A stretch of 64,000 nucleotides of DNA from assembly GCA_030562195.1 (NCBI GenBank), contig JAUJPP010000005.1, forward strand, positions 37,869,106 to 37,933,105. Direction: 5' to 3'. Each line of letters opens with the position of its first letter. Position 1 is the first letter of the stretch. The notes under the pieces are model-generated. The model was not told where the DNA came from and did not search any database. It was given only the letters and a program-made list of their open reading frames with translations. A program made the translations under genes and the position numbers. Of the stretch, positions 1 to 13,000 are shown piece after piece. This DNA is from Nipponacmea schrenckii. Taxonomy: Eukaryota; Mollusca; Gastropoda; Lottiidae.

Positions 1-71
1 TCTTAAAACCTTTGAAAGAAAAATAGTTGGCTACACACTCAGTCAAGTAAATAAATATGAACTCATACTAC

Positions 72-1082
72 TTACGATGCTTCATTAGAATTTAACAAGA
101 GTTGTTTCTTCATTTTAACAATTTGAGAGTGAGTTAATTTCCGACGTCCAGACATATCTGGTAGATCAACAGATGATATTCCATCTTCTGGATCACTGGT
201 TCGTAATTCTTGAAATATTTGAACAATGTCTGACGTAGATTTAGATTTGGAGCGTTTCGTTTCTCGCGTTAAAGACACTATTTCTAAATCACTATTGTCT
301 ATGGAGGACGAGGCTTCATGGTGAATGTGCATTGAACAATCAGGACTCAATCCATTTTCTACTTCTTCACTTATATCACTTTCAGTATGAATATGTAATG
401 AGCCAGTAGAACTGACGCCACTTGACGAAGGAATACTTCGTATGGAGTCTGTGCTCATCGTTTTGTGTCGTAATGAATGTTTACCATCCATATGGATGTC
501 AACCATCCCATAATTCCAAGAAAGTCTTTTATGAATGCTGCTATCTTTGTCCTTTTTGTTCATATCTTGAATCGAGTCGGCCGTGTGGTATCGTTTCTCA
601 GCACGTGTCCGCGAGATTCTACGTGAACTATTACGAGACTGGTTATCCTCGTCTGTGTAGTCTTGAAGATCAGGATCACTGTCTGAGATAAGAGACATAG
701 AAGAGAGGTTGTGAACATTATTTGGCACACTGCGAGAGATATTTAACAAGGTATGTTTATCACAAGTAGGAGAGTTATCTCCTGAATGTTTTCCTGTCCT
801 TTCACTGCATGAATCTTCTGAACACAATGTAGCGTCACTGGAGTCTTCGCGACTGGAGTCTGTCAAGTGATTTGTTTCTGCTACAGGTGTAGCAGCAGTT
901 TTAATAATATTAGGTATAAATCGTCCTTCGTTTGAGTCCACACTATCGTTTCGGTTATAAGCCTCCAAATCATCTTGTAAAGAAAATCCATTCAATGGTG
1001 TATATTCCACTTGTTCAATATTAGCCACTGATTTTGAAAGCCTTTCTTTTTCTAATTTCATTCTGGCTTCATTGTAGGCATG
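72..1082 (-). CDS. PLEKHG5: PLEKHG5-like terminal exon, Ser-rich tail and conserved C-terminus
   Basis: A single large 3' exon (336 codons plus TAA at 74-72) after acceptor tttttcag at 1083-1084. It starts HAYNEARMKLEKERL, finishing the PH C-terminal helix. The middle is acidic and Ser/Thr-rich, probably disordered. Two islands look conserved with vertebrate PLEKHG5: KRSKSKSTSDIVQIFQEL (human HLLKSKSEASLLQLL) and the extreme end SGRRKLTHSQIVKMKKQLLL followed by NSNEAS (human [20 protein letters not shown]...). Human ends in the PDZ ligand ASEV; this protein stops at NEAS. The 3' UTR and poly(A) site run off the left edge of the window. Confidence 0.95.
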   Translation of the reverse strand, partial: HAYNEARMKLEKERLSKSVANIEQVEYTPLNGFSLQDDLEAYNRNDSVDSNEGRFIPNIIKTAATPVAETNHLTDSSREDSSDATLCSEDSCSERTGKHSGDNSPTCDKHTLLNISRSVPNNVHNLSSMSLISDSDPDLQDYTDEDNQSRNSSRRISRTRAEKRYHTADSIQDMNKKDKDSSIHKRLSWNYGMVDIHMDGKHSLRHKTMSTDSIRSIPSSSGVSSTGSLHIHTESDISEEVENGLSPDCSMHIHHEASSSIDNSDLEIVSLTRETKRSKSKSTSDIVQIFQELRTSDPEDGISSVDLPDMSGRRKLTHSQIVKMKKQLLLNSNEAS

Positions 1083-4000
1083 CTGAAAAATATTAAGTAA
1101 AGAAATGTTAAAAAGTGATAGGGACATGGAGGAAATTCAATATACTTATAATAAAATTTACGTATTGACGATAAATCAGACAGACACTTTGATTGGTTCT
1201 GTCTTGACAAAAATTGAAAATGACATAAAATTGAATTTTTGAAACCTATCTCTAGTTTTTTACTTATCCCTTGCTTTCACTTACAATGAGCTATAAGACT
1301 TTTGTTTCTCTTTTTTTACATGGCCCAGATTCATAAAACTAACTTCCAACTTGTTTTATTGATGAACCAATGAGATGGGGCACTAAATTCATTTCAAATA
1401 AGGATCTTTCGTTAAACTGGACAATTACAATAAGCAAATAGAACTAACCTGAGCTTTTCTGATGTATTCCAGCCAACATTTAACAGCTGATTCATTAGCA
1501 TGGAAGGTATAGGCTGTACATGGTACATGATATTCATTTAAATATATTAACAGAAAACTCCCTGAAATAAATTACCAGCATTGTAATCAATTCAACATAA
1601 TTATATATAGTGGGGTTTCTTTAGCACAGCAGTTACAGCATTGGTTCTTTACCTCATGTCATCATTTGCTAGGATATGTTGAAAATGTTGGACGCGAGAT
1701 CTAATCTCAATCGGCATGTGAGAGTCTGATGACTTGAATAAGTCATTTTCACTCATAATTCAGCCCCACCAGTGAAGAAATGGCAGGAGCACCCAATAGT
1801 GGAACTTGGAGAGGCCCATGCTCAGTTTTCCATGGCTTTTCAAAATTGGTAAAGCTAAGCCACAACTTGAATTGTAATTTATAATTGAGTAATCTTTTAA
1901 ACCAACTTATTAAAACTTACCTTTATCTTTAAGGTCATGTACCAGAATTCTATCAAGTCTCATTGGAGGTTTTAATACTTTATATTTATCCATTCTTTTA
2001 TTAGATTTACAGATTAAGAATAAATCTGAGAAGAGAAAACAGTCCACTTCCATCTGAAATATAGAAAACCAGAATTGACATCCTACTTCTATGTTATTTT
2101 GTTATCTTTACATGTCTTGCATCTCTCTCAAGACATTCTGTAGAAATTCATGTTATGTTGCCATATTATACACATATAAACCTTCTGACACCCATATTAT
2201 TTCTAACTTTCTAGCTGGACTTATACCTTTTAATAAAGGAATACCTACCCTAGCTTGAGCCTCTTTTAATTTTAAAGCTGACTGCATCAATAATTTTCTA
2301 CTGACTTGATTAATACCAGGCATGGGTGCACGCAGGTCAAAGTTTGTATTATATTCTTGGATAATCTGAAAATATACCAAATATTCCATTGATATTTGAA
2401 GAAAACAATAGAAAAAGAGGAAAGTATTTTGAAATGCAGATTAATTGAGAAGAAACTTAAGATATCTGGCATTATTAAAAGTGAGATATTTAGAAATGAA
2501 AATGAACAAAGGGAAGTAACTTTAAGAAATGAAATGAAAAAGGAAAGGATCAGAAATGAAATAAAGAGAGAATAATATGTAAAAATGAATCTGAAAATAA
2601 GTGAATGAATCCCATCACCAACTTACAGTGATTACAACATTATTGAAATTGAACTTAAGAGAAAATTTGGTCCAGATTTCATTCAACAACAAACTTTCAA
2701 TCTCAAAAATAACGTACTGACTGATTCATTCAATACCTGTTCTTGACTAGACTTACGTTGTTATAGTGATGACTTAATAATGGTGTCTATACCTGTGACA
2801 ATCATTATTTCTCTTGTGGTGGGGTTGAAATTTCTGTATACCGGTATATATCTGAACCCCTTAAAATATGAACAAATTATTCCCCCTCTTGAAATGAAAT
2901 GAAATGAGCAAAGTTTTACATCCAATTCTTCTGCACCTTATGGGCATATGAAGACAGAGGACCCCTCTTGAAATAATGATTTATCACAGGTATGTTTTAT
3001 AGTTGCATGTGTTTGACAACATTGCAGCACACTAACATTAATGTAACTAATATTATCTCTACACAGACTTATTTTATAACCATACTAATATTACAATCAA
3101 CTATCACACAACATAAATCAGGAAATGCAATTGGTAGGAAATATAATTATAAAACTATCAAGCACACTCTCTTTCAACAGATCACTGTCCTTTGTTAGTA
3201 CAGACCTCTTTTCTGAACTTTTGGGAACGTCTTAAAGGAATGCCAAGCCGAAGACCGAACATAAAATATTACCGTTCTAAACCAAACACCAAATTAAGAA
3301 ATAAACCCTAAATCAAAGTAACATTATCTTCAACTCCTACACAACTAGAATCAACAACTTGTACCTCGTTTCACAAATCCTTTAGATATCTAATCACTAT
3401 TAAAGAAGTAAACCTTATGACAGGTTTATATGATTGAACAAACATAATGATGAACCATAACAATATAATATTTATTATATATTTTGATATTCTTTTTGAA
3501 ATTCATTTTAAACTTTTCAAATTAAAAAATATTGTCATGTCGTCATTAATACATCTAAATAATCTTTGTTGTTGTTTTATGAAACAAGGTATTAACTTAT
3601 AAACTTTAGAAGCTAGCAACTAACTTTATATATTGATATAAAAGCTACTAACTAAAAGCAGCCATGCTCCCTACACCAGACATAAAAACAGGACTGAATA
3701 CATTACCTTTCTTTATATATATAGAACACATCAGACTTACTCCTTTAATCCTACCTTTAAATCTCAATATATAAACCAGGAAAACTCAGATTCTTTAAGC
3801 AAGGCATTATAGTTTTGACTTGAGTAAGGATTCAAATGTATCATAACATAAATCAAACAAGCTAAGTTAAAATGAAATTTTCGTCCATGGGATAAATTTC
3901 CTTTATAATCAAGATCTTAATTTTTAGAAAAATACGGGAGAGGTCATCATGAACAAGAACAAACATTATGAATAATATGACAGAGAAAGAAATTGAATTA

Positions 4001-7000
4001 ATGAATGACAGAATGAATAAATGAAAGGATGTAGTATATTAGTGCAATTGGATGTTACAGTAGAATAGGAAAACATGAATAAAAGGGAAATGAATTTTCA
4101 AAGCCATGAATAAGTGCCGTTTTATAGCAAATAATGATCTTTCATCCTGGATACCTTCTGAAAATAAAATTCTTACCATGAATCAATAAGTATAGTTTGA
4201 TCTTAAAGAGCCATAATGAAAACACAAAGAACAATAAAGAAATACACAAAATAAAAATTTACAATAGTTAGAAAAAGAATAAATGCATACCATATAAGGA
4301 CATGATGCTTGACACCAAGGTTAGGAAAATACATGCCAGAATTACAAAATGATAGGTACGGAAAATGAAAAGGTGTTACCATGGTCATGAACACACATGC
4401 GAGCACACACAGCTAAGTGGTGTTAATATACCATGCAAATGTAAAAGGTCAGAGGTAAAGGTCACGTCTGTACTGCAGTGAATAAACGTAAAATATTAGC
4501 GTGATTAAAACAATATCAATTCAAATATCAACTATCACCGTGGACAGACATTTTTCCAAGTCGAACTCTCCTATATTAAAGGTTTGGGGTTTGGGGTTTT
4601 GGAGTTTGCTATTCAAGAGCAATAAAGAATCTGTTCACTAAATTGAAAGTGTTTTAAGCTGAGCCCATGAGTTTCAATTTATCAAGTACACACAAAAAAT
4701 GACAGTTCTCCTTGGATAAATGTCTTGTGTTAGTTTCTCATAGCTTTTAGTTAATATTTATCAATAGTTTGGTTTGTTGAAGCGGTTGTAAATGCTAGTA
4801 AATTGTAATTTGATGTGCTAAAGGAAGTGAATAATAAAGCTAATCAGGTGAAGATGCAGTGATTTGGATCAAGCTGGTGACTAAGAGCTATCAGAAAATT
4901 CATCAAACAATAAGTTTACAATATTAATAAACAGAAGAATAGTTAATTACATAACATAGTTTTAACAATCAGTTGAAATATCTTGCACCAATAATTTGTT
5001 TGCTTCTTTTTTTTGCAGTCTGTAATTGTTAAGTTACAATTTACAGACTTTATGTTAAAATTAGAGAACAACTAAAATAGAATTAGCATCACTTCTTTTT
5101 AGACTGTTGTCAAATTATAATAAATTTGAGATGTTTAAATGATGATTTGGATAAATTAAATTTGAAATATTTAATTTTATTTGTTAAAACTTTGTTACTA
5201 ACTATCTGAAAGTAAAGAAAGTAAAGATTACAATAATTAAATAACATAACTGATTAAAAGATGTCTTTCAGTTTGATATCAATATTTCCAATGAGGCAAA
5301 TCCAATTTTAAAGAAAGCTTGAAGTAGGAGTTAACTCCCTTTAGTCTTCAACATTTTTATTTTGAATAATAGTTGATATTATTGGATATATATATTAAAG
5401 TTAAATGTGCATTGAATAAAAACAAAACCATTTATGAAATTATTTTTTTCAATGCCATATTAAATTGACAAAAAACCAAAACTCATTGAAACTGAAACAA
5501 ATTGAAAGACATTAAATTTGTCAATTAATTTTAAACTAAAATCTAGAGTATGTTAGTAAATTCAGATATTATAATAAGAACTCATTACCTTAACACACTC
5601 TTCATTTGGGGCTTCAATAGCATCATAAGGTTCTATTTTAGCAATAATTGACTCGTATCTCTCCTGTTCTTGTTGATTACGTAACTGTGTGTTGACATGG
5701 GTTACAAATCGGTCTATATGTTCAATCTGAAACAGAATGTTATTTAGAAATTATCTAATAAACGTCTTTTAACAATAGTTATGACTTGAAATAAAATTAG
5801 TTTGTGTAAAACTTTTAGACAGACCAAGATTAAACCTGTGGCAGCCATTCACTTGGTTTTTTGTTGTTAAACTGGGTTAAATATAACCAAAAACTTACCA
5901 TTTCCTCCAAATCCTGTCTTTGATTAGGATCTTCAGTTTTCTTTAATATAGCATTCACCAGTAGAGAATATTTAGTTAATCTCTGCATAGGTTTAGCCAA
6001 TAAATCTGTTAGTTTTAATCTTTTACATTGTGGTTGTGCTTCTGCCCACTATAAAATAAAACACAATATAATAAATTATACGATTAAATCAGATGAAAAT
6101 CTGAAAATTTATAATGAAAAATTCTTTGTTAGATCATTTTGCTCATATATCCAAAATAAAAATTTTAGTATCAAAAGTATGAGCTGAAAATGTAAGGCAA
6201 TCTCTTGTTCATTGATTTTCTTCCTTTTCTTCTTTCAAACACATTAATACAGCAATGATACATATATATAGCTAAATTTTGAACTTTCAATAAAATAACA
6301 TGAAGTATACATGTGGACACATTAGTACTATCATACCATTAGTCATACATAGTAATCTTTAACAAATGTGGGCAAATCATGGAAGAATGTTTACTTGTAA
6401 CAAAATGAACTGACACTTCCAAATCTGATACTTACAACAACAAAAGTCTTAAACAGTTCATTTTCACTGTATTTAGTTCGTTGATAATCTACACAGTTCT
6501 TCTGATCTATACACCATTTTATATAGGGGTGAAATAATTTATGAAACTGAAAACATAATAAAACATTTTATATTTTTGAATCAATCAGAACTTTCAGTGA
6601 AATATTTTTGTGCAAATTTTAAATTGTATATTATATAAAATTATCATTATCATTATATGTAAGCATAAATAATGAATATACTTTCTTTACAGAAATTACA
6701 GGCTTTGAGCATTTAATATTAACATGCTTTGTCACTAACAATAATATATGAAACATATAATATAAGATACATACCTGTGTAGTAAAACCCTGTTTAAATA
6801 AGGATGGATTAAGTGGTTGCCGTGACAATCTGCTCTCATTTAAAACTGGTAATATATGTTGTTCCCAGAATTGACAGTTGACTTCTTCCAAGGCATCAAT
6901 ATTACTAAATAACTGTTCTGTTTCAATCTGTAATATATAAAATATAATTTGCATGTTTGTTAATATTTACAGAGTTCTATAGAACAATCGGTTGGAGCAA

Positions 7001-10000
7001 AGGAAACTTTACATATGGTTATTTGTTTGGAAAGATCTAAGCCAAAAGGTATGGTCTAGGGCCAGCTGGTAGAAAAGATTCTCATTACCATTGTGTATCA
7101 TGCAAAAAACTGAATCAATCCTAAAGTCCTTCAGATTATTACTACCTTCTGAAATAGATCATAGGCCTGGCTGGCATTCAGAGAACAATGACCCCTGATT
7201 CTGATTTCAAACAAATTGTAAATCTCAATATCATGATATTCTACTATAAATACATACCTCAGATAATAACTGGTTATTTTGAATATTTAACAAACAATTT
7301 TTAAATACCTGTAATAAATAATTTGTATTAATGTTTAACTGTTACAATAACCACTGTGGCTATTTTATTGAAGATCCTGTAACTCATGTTGGTTTGAAAG
7401 TAAGCAAGAAGCTCAGTCACAAGTCTTTGAAGCAAGTGATTCAGTGTTGCATGCTTTTTGTTTAGGGTGTTATAAGAGATACTTTTAAGCACTGGCCTAG
7501 GCCACAAGTAGAGAATATTTTGTGTGTAAGATAGCTTGATCTATTCTTTTCAAGCACAAAGCTTGTATGTTAAGAAGACATCCATATACATTTGAAATTA
7601 TATATTTGGAAAATGCAGCAGTAAACATTCATATTTTGTGCTGAAACTGAAATTTTGTACAAAAATAGAACTCACATCAGTTATTACATTGAGATTTTTA
7701 ATAAAAGATTTTTCAGTTTCTATCAACTCCCAGATCGCCTCCTGTTGATCATTCTGTATCTTGGACAGTACCTGCAATATATTCAAATATTACTGAAAAC
7801 GAACTGTCTTTATGTAAAACTATTAGATAATATTCCAATAATATAACTCTTAATAAATTCTGTACATGATATTACCAATATAGCACATTACTTGGATCAC
7901 AAAGGTATGTCAAGACATCATCTACATAAATGAGATATTTTATCAAGAATTTGATGATTTCAAGAATTATCAACAACCAAACAAACAGACAAACAGCACA
8001 GAATCATCCAACTTGAAGTAATTCAACTACAAAGTACTATGAATACCAACAACTACCAGGTTTGCGATATCAGCATCCCCTACTACACTACTAACCAAGA
8101 ATGGAAGGTGAAGAATGTTATGTAGATATAAAATATTCACTTACCCCTACATTTTCTACGATATTTCTCCATGCTGGTTCCAGCTGGAAGATTTCTTCAT
8201 TGACTGGGGTTTTACCCACGGCAACAAGGGGATGGAGGGGAGGTAATCCATTGGTACTATAATTTGACAAGAGTTCATTAAGCTGGTCATGTTTCTCTCT
8301 ATCCTGAAATATAGAACGAACTAAATGTATAACATGTTCAGAAGGGGTGTAAAGATTGCACTAGGCCAGAGAATGGTGAGTTTTCTTTACAAATATTAAA
8401 CCAATTTATACAGTATCTTATTGATTTAGGTTGATATTTGGTGATGTCAAGATTTATATTTTTCAGGTTGTTTTGTTATTGCTAAGAGTATGATTAATTA
8501 TGTTTCTATCAGTGAAATTATGTTACATTGTATGGATTAATAACTTTGTGTATTCGTTAAGGTGGTCAAATTAAAAGCTTGTCTAAGGTAGAAAGTATAT
8601 ATTAAATATGTTGTAATTAAGTATAAGTTATTAGTTTATATTGTTACCCTGATTGATTTATATAAATTATATATCTATTGAATGTATGTAATTTCCTTCA
8701 CATAAAATTGATTTTGTCAGCATTTTAAATGTGAAGAGAGGAGCTATGAATGAAATGATTCAGAAAATATCCATAATGTGTTTATGTGATATCTGAAAGT
8801 ATAAATTTAACTCTTCCACTTCCTTCATAACACCTTTTATATAGTTTCAATTACAATCTACAAAATTATGACTGCCACCTTGCTATTAATCGGGCAATTC
8901 ATTTCAACACTTCAAATAATGTAACATGTATACTGTAGTAACCTGTTATGTTGGATATAAATGAAGTAATAATAAATAAAAGGGACTGAGTTTGTACCTT
9001 AAATCTGTGCATCTTAGTTTAGATAGATACTAATGATTCTGTAGTTGTCCATATAATCACTGTCCACACAATAAATAAATAATCCTAGTTTTAACACTGT
9101 ATCATCACAATCTGAATGTTATCTGGAATATTTTCAATTTATTTCATACTACTGTACAGAACTCAGTGAAATATTCTCTGGAATTCACCCTACAGTACGA
9201 GTTTAATATCCTTTCCTTTATAACTAAATTATTTTAAAGAAAATTCCATTTAAACATTCATCATAACTGGATGAAATTCCTTTCAACTTGTCAAAATAAT
9301 ACGATGTCAATAGCACACAAGATAAACCATCCAGCAAGCAACACAATTTATTCCCTTCAACTACTTCTATCAAGATATAACACACAGAGAAAACCTTTAC
9401 ACGTCAATACCTGGTACACTGGTGTCGATAATTGTCCTAAATAATATATTTATATCAGTATACCTATACATATATTATAGTTATTGATTGAGACTACCAT
9501 AATAATTAATGTTACAACACCTGATTTCTTTTATACAGGTAACTGTAAGGTAACTTTAAACATATTCTCTCAGAATCCTTTTTCAATAATAACTTTCTTC
9601 TATATACACACCCTTATTTTCTTATATACCTGTGACTTTTGTATTATATTATCTTATTATAGGGCCTACCTAACTGATTCAACATTCCAAATTTAGACAG
9701 GTTTCTCATTGAAATCTACTGAAGCAATTAAAGATCCCTTTTACTGATAAGAATAGGAAACACCACAAATATGCAATTAATGAAAATTGGGGTAGGTAAT
9801 GTAAAGCCTTGTTTAAATATTGTGTAAAATCAAAAATTTATGATCAAATTGATTCAATAAGCAGCTCATGTTCAGTAGGGTTTTCTGTTTCCAGTAGATC
9901 CAAAATCTTATGTTTACATTAGCTATAAAACCTACCTTCAAAACGGATATTTATCTATCTAAAAAAATAATTATAGCACTATCTATAACCTGACTAAATA

Positions 10001-13000
10001 TTAGCAATGCACTCCCAGGTATTCAATTAAAGACTTAGGTAAGGTAAAAAGGTAAGTATATACAAAATAAAATGGTAAATATTTAATCCATATACAATCT
10101 ACATTACTGAACTTTATTATTCGTACTTCATATATAATCCATTATCATTTCACTTAATATTGTTTCTATCATTTATATCATGTCAAATTGAAAATATTCA
10201 GAAACTTAAGAGGTACAGGACATTTAAACTTTGAAGTCATATTACACAACAATATCAGTCAAAAGTTAATGGAATTCCAAGCTATATATACAGCTGATAT
10301 TTAGATTTATTTTAGATTTGCAAGTATTTAAATAAAAGTATCCTTTTAAACTTGGCAAGCAAAATTTCAGAAACCACAGAAAACAAATATCAATTTTGGG
10401 TGAATATTTAATTCAACCCTGCCTTCAATATCTGAAATGTTTTACATCATTTTGTCCTGAAGAAGTCTTGTATTATTGTTTCAATAATTTGAAAACTTTT
10501 ACAATTTTGAAAAAAATATAAAACAATGCATTTGCTAATCCCAACTATTTGACACAAACAACAAAACTGAGAGAAGCATCCAAGAATTTGACTAAAATAT
10601 GCGAAAAAATAAAGATACTTTACTGCAACACAACACACAACAGCTTGAAAGAGAGAGAAATATCCTAGAAACAACAGCTTGTGAAAAATTTATCAAACTA
10701 AACACAAAAATAACAGAAAAATCATTTTTTATGTTTTATCTAGAATAAAATATAACATTTCATCGATAATCAGTATGAAATATTTTTCACCAAATCAATA
10801 TCTTTAGAATTCACACAACTTTTGTACTTCTTTACCTGTAATTCCTGGTGAATAGGAACATATTTATGTACAGAAATTGTAGAACTTTGTTTTAATTTGC
10901 AGGAGTGCCAAGTGAAAACATAAAATTTTTGTATAGGAAAAAAAATATATGTATAAGTTTCTTTGATCGCCACAAAACATGACAGAAAATTGCATATGCC
11001 TGGTTCACATGATTTTTATCTCACATGATCACAGGCTTTAAATACAATTCTATTCCAAGTTAAGGTAGAAAATATTTCATAAAGATGTTTTGCTGACAAG
11101 TGTGGAATTTAAGTCAGACTTACATGAAGTCTATAGACTGAAATATCAAACAGATTATAATGCTAATTTACAAGAAAACTTTTCAACTACAGTCCTTTAA
11201 ACTAAGTCATACTACAATTAAATTAAACATCAATAAAATCAACAAACACAATATAGCTCAGCCAGACAAGCACTAATTAATGGAACAAAATTTAAAGGTA
11301 CACTACTCCTTAGTTTTAGTGCACATAATGTTTCAACAATATACATTGTCATCTTCACCATACAATCCTGTTCCATTATTTAATGAGATTTCTACCCCTA
11401 AATGTGGCTTAGCCATACAGTCAAGTAGCAATAAGACTAAACTGAGAAAAATATTTCAAACTGAATTTTTAAACTCATTCAACCTTCATTGACCTTCAGG
11501 TAAAAAGGTAAGTATATACAAAATAAAATGGTAAATATTTAATCCATATACAATCTACATTACTGAACTTTATTATTCGTACTTCATATATAATCCATTA
11601 TCATTTCACTTAATATTGTTTCTATCATTTATATCATGTCAAATTGAAAATATTCAGAAACTTAAGAGGTACAGGACATTTAAACTTTGAAGTCATATTA
11701 CACAACAATATCAGTCAAAAGTTAATGGAATTCCAAGCTATATACAGCTGGTATTTAGATTTATTTTAGATTTGCAAGTATTTAAATAAAAGTATCCTTT
11801 TAAACTTGGCAAGCAAAATTTCAGACACCACAGAAAACAAATATCAATTTCGGGTGAATATTTAATTCAACCCTGCCTTCAATATCTGAAATGTTTTACA
11901 TCATTTTGTCCTGAAGAAGTCTTGTATTATTGTTTCAATAATTTGAAAACTTTTACAATTTTGAAAAAAATATAAAACAATGCATTTGCTAATCCCAACT
12001 ATTTGACACAAACAACAAAACTGAGAGAAGCATCCAAGAATTTGACTAAAATATGCGAAAAAATAAAGATACTTTACTGCACACAACACACAACAGCTTG
12101 AAAGAGAGAGAAATATCCTAGAAACAACAGCTTGTGAAAAATTTATCAAACTAAACACGAAAATAACAGAAAAATCATTTTTTATGTTTTATCTCGAATA
12201 AAATATAACATTTCATCAATAATCAGTATGAAATATTTTTCACCAAATCAATATCTTTAGAATTCACACAACTTTTGTACTTCTTTACCTGTAATTCCTG
12301 GTGAATAGGAACATATTTATGTACAGAAATTGTAGAACTTTGTTTTAATTTGCAGGAGTGCCAAGTGAAAACATAAAATTTTTGTATAGGAAAAAAAATA
12401 TATGTATAAGTTTCTTTGATCGCCACAAAACATGACAGAAAATTGCATATGCCTGGTTCACATGATTTTTATCTCACATGATCACAGGCTTTAAATACAA
12501 TTCTATTCCAAGTTAAGGTAGAAAATTTTTCATAAAGATGTTTTGCTGACAAGTGTTGACTTACATGAAGTCTATAGACTGAAATATCAAACAGATTATA
12601 ATGCTAATTTACAAGAAAACTTTTCAACTACAGTCCTTAAAACTAAGTCATACTACAATTAAATTAAACATCTATAAAATCAACAAACACAATATAGCTC
12701 AGCCAGACAAGCACTAATTAATGGAACAAACTTTAAAGGTACACTACTCCTTAGTTTTAGTGCACATAATGTTTCAACAATATACATTGTCATCTTCACC
12801 ATACAATCCTGTTCCATTATTTAATGAGATCTCTACCCCTAAATGTGGCTTAGACCATACAGTCAAGTAGCAATAAGACTAAACTGAGAAAATATTTCAA
12901 ACTGAATTTTTAAACTCATTCAACCTTCATTGACCTTCACTACTGCACCAAAATATCCAATCAATTTTTCAAAATTTCAAAGTTTTCTTTGAAGTAATCC

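Noticed and set aside
422..691. 89-codon plus-strand frame opposite the terminal exon
   Set aside because: It lies antisense to strongly supported PLEKHG5-like coding sequence.
4582..4612. GGTTTGGGGTTTGGGG run resembling telomere repeat
   Set aside because: Only two or three imperfect units and not TTAGGG; a simple G-rich patch.
10447..12426. Paired frames of 67-85 codons in both copies of the tandem duplication
   Set aside because: They are duplicated because the DNA is duplicated; the peptides are low-complexity, and one frame pair already differs by the small change near 12078.
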